Below, piece by piece: positions 6,085 through 8,406 of a DNA stretch of 8,406 bases. The position numbers and the translations under genes were made by a program. Position 1 is the first letter of the stretch. Each line of letters opens with the position of its first letter. The DNA is taken from assembly GCA_964551295.1 (NCBI GenBank), contig CAZKDJ010000180.1:1-8406 (forward strand). The letters run 5' to 3'. A model generated the notes under the pieces. That model saw nothing but the letters and a program-made list of their open reading frames with translations. It was not told the DNA's origin and searched no databases. This DNA is from JAFGED01 sp964551295 (GTDB lineage Bacteria; Chloroflexota; Anaerolineae; B4-G1).

Positions 6085-7002
6085 ATGTGGAAACTGAAAT
6101 CGTCGGACAATAGAATAGACCGGGGCGAGGAGCGCTCCACGCCCGGCTCCCGGCCGTGCGCCCTCATCACCGGGGCGAGCCAGGGCCTGGGCCAGGTGTT
6201 CGCCGAAGCCTGCGCGCGCGGACGTGCTGTGCCGATGGGGATGGACCTGGCGCTCGTAGCGCTCCCGGACTCGGGTCTCGCGCGAGTCGCCCGCGATATC
6301 GCGGAGCGGCACGAGGTGCAGGTAGAGTACATCGAGATGGACCTCACTGCGCCGGGAAGCCCGGAGACACTGCACGGGTGGATCCAGGACAGGCGGCTGC
6401 CGATTTCCGTGCTGATCAACAACGCCGGCGTGGGCTATAACAGCCGGTTCGAGGATTCGACCCTGCACGAGAACGAGCCCTGCATCCTGCTCAACAACCT
6501 GGCGTTGGTGAAAATCACGCGCCTGCTGCTGCCGGAGCTCAAGCGCCATCCCCAGGCCTTTATCCTGAACGTGGCCAGCATGGCGGCCTTTTTCCCCATC
6601 CCCTTCATGCCGGTATACGCTCCGTCCAAGGCCTTTATCGTCAACTTTAGCCTTGCCTTGCGGGAGGAAATGAGGGATACTAGCGTCAGCGTGAGCGTGG
6701 TGTGCCCCAACGGCATCCGCACCAACGATGCGTGCCGCAGCAGGATCGCGGCCCACGGGTTCATCGGCGAGCTGGTGAGCCTGGATCCGGATCAGGTGGC
6801 AGATGAGGCCCTGCGCGGGATGTGGGCGGGGAAGGCGAACATCGTCCCGGGCCTGGCCAACCGCATCATCCTGGCGGTGGGGAGACACGCCCCCAACTCG
6901 CTCGTATGTGCCATCACGTCGGCCTTGTACGGCAAGACGGCGAAGCAGGAATATTCGGCGCAGCGGCGCCCTGTACTGAAAACCGTAGCGGAGGGAGAAT
7001 GA
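6085..7002 (+). CDS. Short-chain dehydrogenase/reductase (SDR)
   Basis: A 305-residue classical-type SDR, a soluble NAD(P)-dependent oxidoreductase acting on a carbonyl or alcohol group. The cofactor motif is TGASQGLG (residues 30-37). MDL (85-87) follows beta-4 and NNAG (112-115) stabilises the fold. The catalytic tetrad is N138, S165, Y178 and K182 (YAPSK). The usual PG motif after beta-6 is PNG (208-210). About 22 residues precede the first strand. A GRAVPMGM stretch (about 46-53) looks inserted between helix 1 and strand 2, where most SDRs have a short turn. ATG 6085 is preceded by GAGGAG (6071-6076) at eight bases; an in-frame GTG at 6076 overlaps that site and is unlikely. The gene ends one base before the DUF362 gene, so the pair should be co-transcribed. 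The substrate is unknown. Confidence 0.88.
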   Translation: MWKLKSSDNRIDRGEERSTPGSRPCALITGASQGLGQVFAEACARGRAVPMGMDLALVALPDSGLARVARDIAERHEVQVEYIEMDLTAPGSPETLHGWIQDRRLPISVLINNAGVGYNSRFEDSTLHENEPCILLNNLALVKITRLLLPELKRHPQAFILNVASMAAFFPIPFMPVYAPSKAFIVNFSLALREEMRDTSVSVSVVCPNGIRTNDACRSRIAAHGFIGELVSLDPDQVADEALRGMWAGKANIVPGLANRIILAVGRHAPNSLVCAITSALYGKTAKQEYSAQRRPVLKTVAEGE

Positions 7003-7003
7003 A

Positions 7004-8146
7004 GTGAATCGATCTACAGTGGCCTTGGTACGATGCACATCGTATGATCCGGACGCCGTCTACGACGCCCTGAAGCGGAGTGTCACGCTCCTCGGGGGCA
7101 TGGATCGCTTCGCCCGGCCGGGCGAGCGAATCCTGCTCAAGCCCAACATCCTGGCCGCCGAGGCCCCGGAGAAAGCGGTGACGACCCACCCGGCGGTGCT
7201 GGCGGGATGCACGCGCCTGCTGCGGGAAGCCGGCGTGCAGGTCTGCTTTGGCGACTCGCCCGGGCTGGACAATCCCACTCACGCCGCAAGCCGATCGGGT
7301 CTGCGAGAGGCCGGGGAGCAGAGCGGCGCCGAGTTCGTCCCGTTCTCCGCCGCCAGTCCGATGGACAATCCAGATGGCGCGCTGGTGGACAGCTTCCCGG
7401 TAGCCGAACCCGTTCACGCGTGCGACGGCCTGATCAACCTGCCCAAGATGAAGGCGCACCAATTGACGCGCATCACGGGCGCGGTGAAAAACCTGTTCGG
7501 CTGCATCCCTGGGAAGCGCAAAGCACTGTACCACGTCCAGTTCCAGGACGTGTTCGCGTTTAGCCGCCTGCTGGTGGAGCTGAACCTGCGGCTGCGACCG
7601 CGCCTGCACGTGATGGACGGGATCGTGAGTATGGAGGGCAACGGGCCGCGCAGCGGCGACCCGAGGCCGATGCACGTCCTGATCATGTCGGAAGACCCGG
7701 TGGCCGTCGACGCCACGTTCTGCCGCCTGGTGGCCCTGGACCCCGAATTCGTGCCCACGACGACCATCGGTCGCCAGGAGGGGCTGGGCCGGTTCCACGA
7801 AAGCGAGATCGAGATCCTGGGCGACTCCCTGGCACCACTCCGCCAGCCGAGCTTCAAGGTGATCCGCAAGCCCGTGTATGCCAACGCCTCGTATGCCAAC
7901 TACAACGTGATCAAGAACGCCATCCTGCCCAAGCCCGTCATCGACGCGAGCAAGTGCGTGGGGTGTGGACGCTGCGTGGAGGCCTGTCCGGTGCCGGACA
8001 AGGCGCTGCGGTTCGAGGACGAGGGGCGCGTACCTACGTACCACTACGATCTGTGCATCCGCTGCTACTGCTGCCACGAGATGTGCCCGCAGCGGGCCAT
8101 CGAGAAAAGGACGCCGCTCCTGGGAAAAATTCTACGAATCGAATAG
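7004..8146 (+). CDS. DUF362 domain protein with C-terminal 2[4Fe-4S] ferredoxin domain
   Basis: A 380-residue protein with an N-terminal DUF362 domain (about 5-290): LLKPNIL (44-50), GDSPG (83-87), LPKMKAHQLTRITGAVKN (146-163) and SEDPVAVDA (229-237). A bacterial ferredoxin domain follows (about 310-370). Cluster 1 is C318, C321, C324, C328 (CVGCGRCVEACP). Cluster 2 is C351, C354, C357, C361 (CIRCYCCHEMCP), with an extra cysteine at C356. It likely carries electrons; the reaction of DUF362 proteins is not established. GTG 7004 is the start: GGGAG (6993-6997) lies six bases upstream, and the dehydrogenase stop ends at 7002, so translation is probably coupled. Pairing with an SDR suggests a two-step redox conversion, which is inference. 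There is no signal peptide. Confidence 0.87.
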   Translation: MNRSTVALVRCTSYDPDAVYDALKRSVTLLGGMDRFARPGERILLKPNILAAEAPEKAVTTHPAVLAGCTRLLREAGVQVCFGDSPGLDNPTHAASRSGLREAGEQSGAEFVPFSAASPMDNPDGALVDSFPVAEPVHACDGLINLPKMKAHQLTRITGAVKNLFGCIPGKRKALYHVQFQDVFAFSRLLVELNLRLRPRLHVMDGIVSMEGNGPRSGDPRPMHVLIMSEDPVAVDATFCRLVALDPEFVPTTTIGRQEGLGRFHESEIEILGDSLAPLRQPSFKVIRKPVYANASYANYNVIKNAILPKPVIDASKCVGCGRCVEACPVPDKALRFEDEGRVPTYHYDLCIRCYCCHEMCPQRAIEKRTPLLGKILRIE

Positions 8147-8158
8147 TATGGGAGGCAA

Positions 8159-8227
8159 ATGGACACACTTCGAGAGATCGAAACTCTGATTGAGCAAGGA
8201 GCAAAGAGACTGAACGCGTTCTTCTAG
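8159..8227 (+). pseudogene. Truncated third gene of the operon (22 codons left)
   Basis: ATG 8159 follows the DUF362 stop by 12 bases and has a strong GGGAGG (8150-8155) with a short three-base spacer. The product MDTLREIETLIEQGAKRLNAFF ends at a TAG at 8225-8227. That stop coincides with the left edge of the nested palindrome (8227-8306). The peptide looks like the start of an amphipathic helix, not a complete protein. I infer the remnant of a longer gene cut by insertion or deletion. A genuine 22-residue microprotein is the alternative. The original family is not recognisable. Confidence 0.4.
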
Positions 8228-8306
8228 TATCATCTCAATATCTTGGGGGAATGTAGGTCGGATTGGCAATCCGACTTACTCTTGCCCCTACTTTTTGAGA
8301 AGATAC
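8227..8306. repeat. 80-bp nested palindrome, MITE-like or terminator hairpin
   Basis: Three inverted-repeat pairs share a centre near 8266. The outer arms GTATCATCTCAA (8227-8238) and TTGAGAAGATAC (8295-8306) differ at one position. GGGG (8246-8249) faces CCCC (8285-8288). The inner arms GTAGGTCGGATT (8253-8264) and AATCCGACTTAC (8268-8279) pair over 12 bp with one G-T wobble and a GGC loop. A T run (8292-8296) follows CCCC, so the hairpin could also end rightward transcription of the operon. The inner GTCGGATT..AATCCGAC style resembles dispersed REP/MITE-type hairpins. It sits between a truncated gene and a transposase fragment. Confidence 0.55.
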
Positions 8307-8307
8307 C

Positions 8308-8406
8308 ATGGCCCGCTGTATTCAGGTCCGAGTCAACTGGGATGAGTTTGACGAATTGAATACCATGGGCATCGATGAGATTGCCCTAACCAAAGGACGG
8401 GGCAAC
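8308..8406 (+). pseudogene. ISL3-family transposase fragment, cut by window edge
   Basis: From ATG 8308 the frame reads MARCIQVRVNWDEFDELN then TMGIDEIALTKGRGN and continues past the edge. The GIDEIALTKGRGN stretch matches the start of the DDE catalytic domain of ISL3 (IS204/IS1001/IS1165) transposases, where the Asp of GIDE is the first catalytic acid. Full ISL3 transposases carry a zinc-finger and helix-turn-helix region of over 100 residues before this point. Here the frame is closed by a TGA at 8296-8298, so the N-terminus is missing. This is therefore probably an inactive 5'-truncated copy. The family call is from motif recognition. Confidence 0.6.

Noticed and set aside
5862..6422. Upstream extension of the Lnt-like frame to 6422
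   Set aside because: The extension overlaps the SDR gene and the operator array, and its residues are low-complexity Arg/Ser/Pro without hydrophobic character.
5854..7038. 394-codon minus-strand frame opposite the SDR gene
   Set aside because: It has no family motif and crosses the divergent promoter region; the plus strand carries a complete SDR motif set.
6914..8077. 387-codon minus-strand frame opposite the DUF362 gene
   Set aside because: His/Arg/Gln/Val-rich antisense shadow of GC-rich codons. The plus-strand frame has perfect cluster motifs.

Overview
The window is about 8.4 kb of high-GC bacterial chromosome. It suggests a Chloroflexota-like (Anaerolineae-type) organism. The clues are an 809-residue FtsX/MacB-type permease with the 'KIWRDL..NKARTALVVLS..VGVFALG' N-terminus I associate with that phylum, compact high-GC genes, and an ISL3 transposase fragment of a style I associate with it. 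This is recognition from memory, not a database result.

Layout. Bases 1-455 hold no recognisable gene, but are rich in signals: a strong leftward terminator (61-97) with a matching leftward promoter (138-170), and a rightward sigma70-type promoter (TTGACC-N16-TATAAT, 363-390). A perfect 15-bp dyad overlaps the -35 box and a 14-bp-period tandem array lies just after the -10 box. This promoter drives a two-gene unit: a class I SAM methyltransferase (456-1091) and an SGNH/GDSL hydrolase (1096-1812). Two leftward genes follow: a large ABC-type permease without an ATPase partner in view (1850-4279) and an apolipoprotein N-acyltransferase-like membrane nitrilase (4386-5861). They share an identical 12-bp extended -10 element upstream.

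The 223-bp divergent intergenic region (5862-6084) contains the most striking non-coding signal: four 10-bp near-palindromic boxes (consensus GGRTRYATCC) at an exact 13-bp period (5924-5972). It looks like a multimeric operator controlling one or both directions. Rightward from it runs a tightly coupled pair: a short-chain dehydrogenase (6085-7002) and, one base later, a DUF362 protein fused to a 2[4Fe-4S] ferredoxin domain (7004-8146). A third gene with its own Shine-Dalgarno site starts at 8159 but stops after 22 codons, exactly where an 80-bp nested palindrome begins (8227-8306). An ISL3-family transposase fragment follows and runs off the right edge. The simplest reading is a redox operon whose third gene was cut off by a mobile-element event.

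The genes look like ordinary housekeeping or accessory functions. I see no CRISPR array, tRNA, rRNA or clear defence system. The novelty is mainly in regulatory architecture, the divergent active site of the Lnt-like protein, and the broken operon end.
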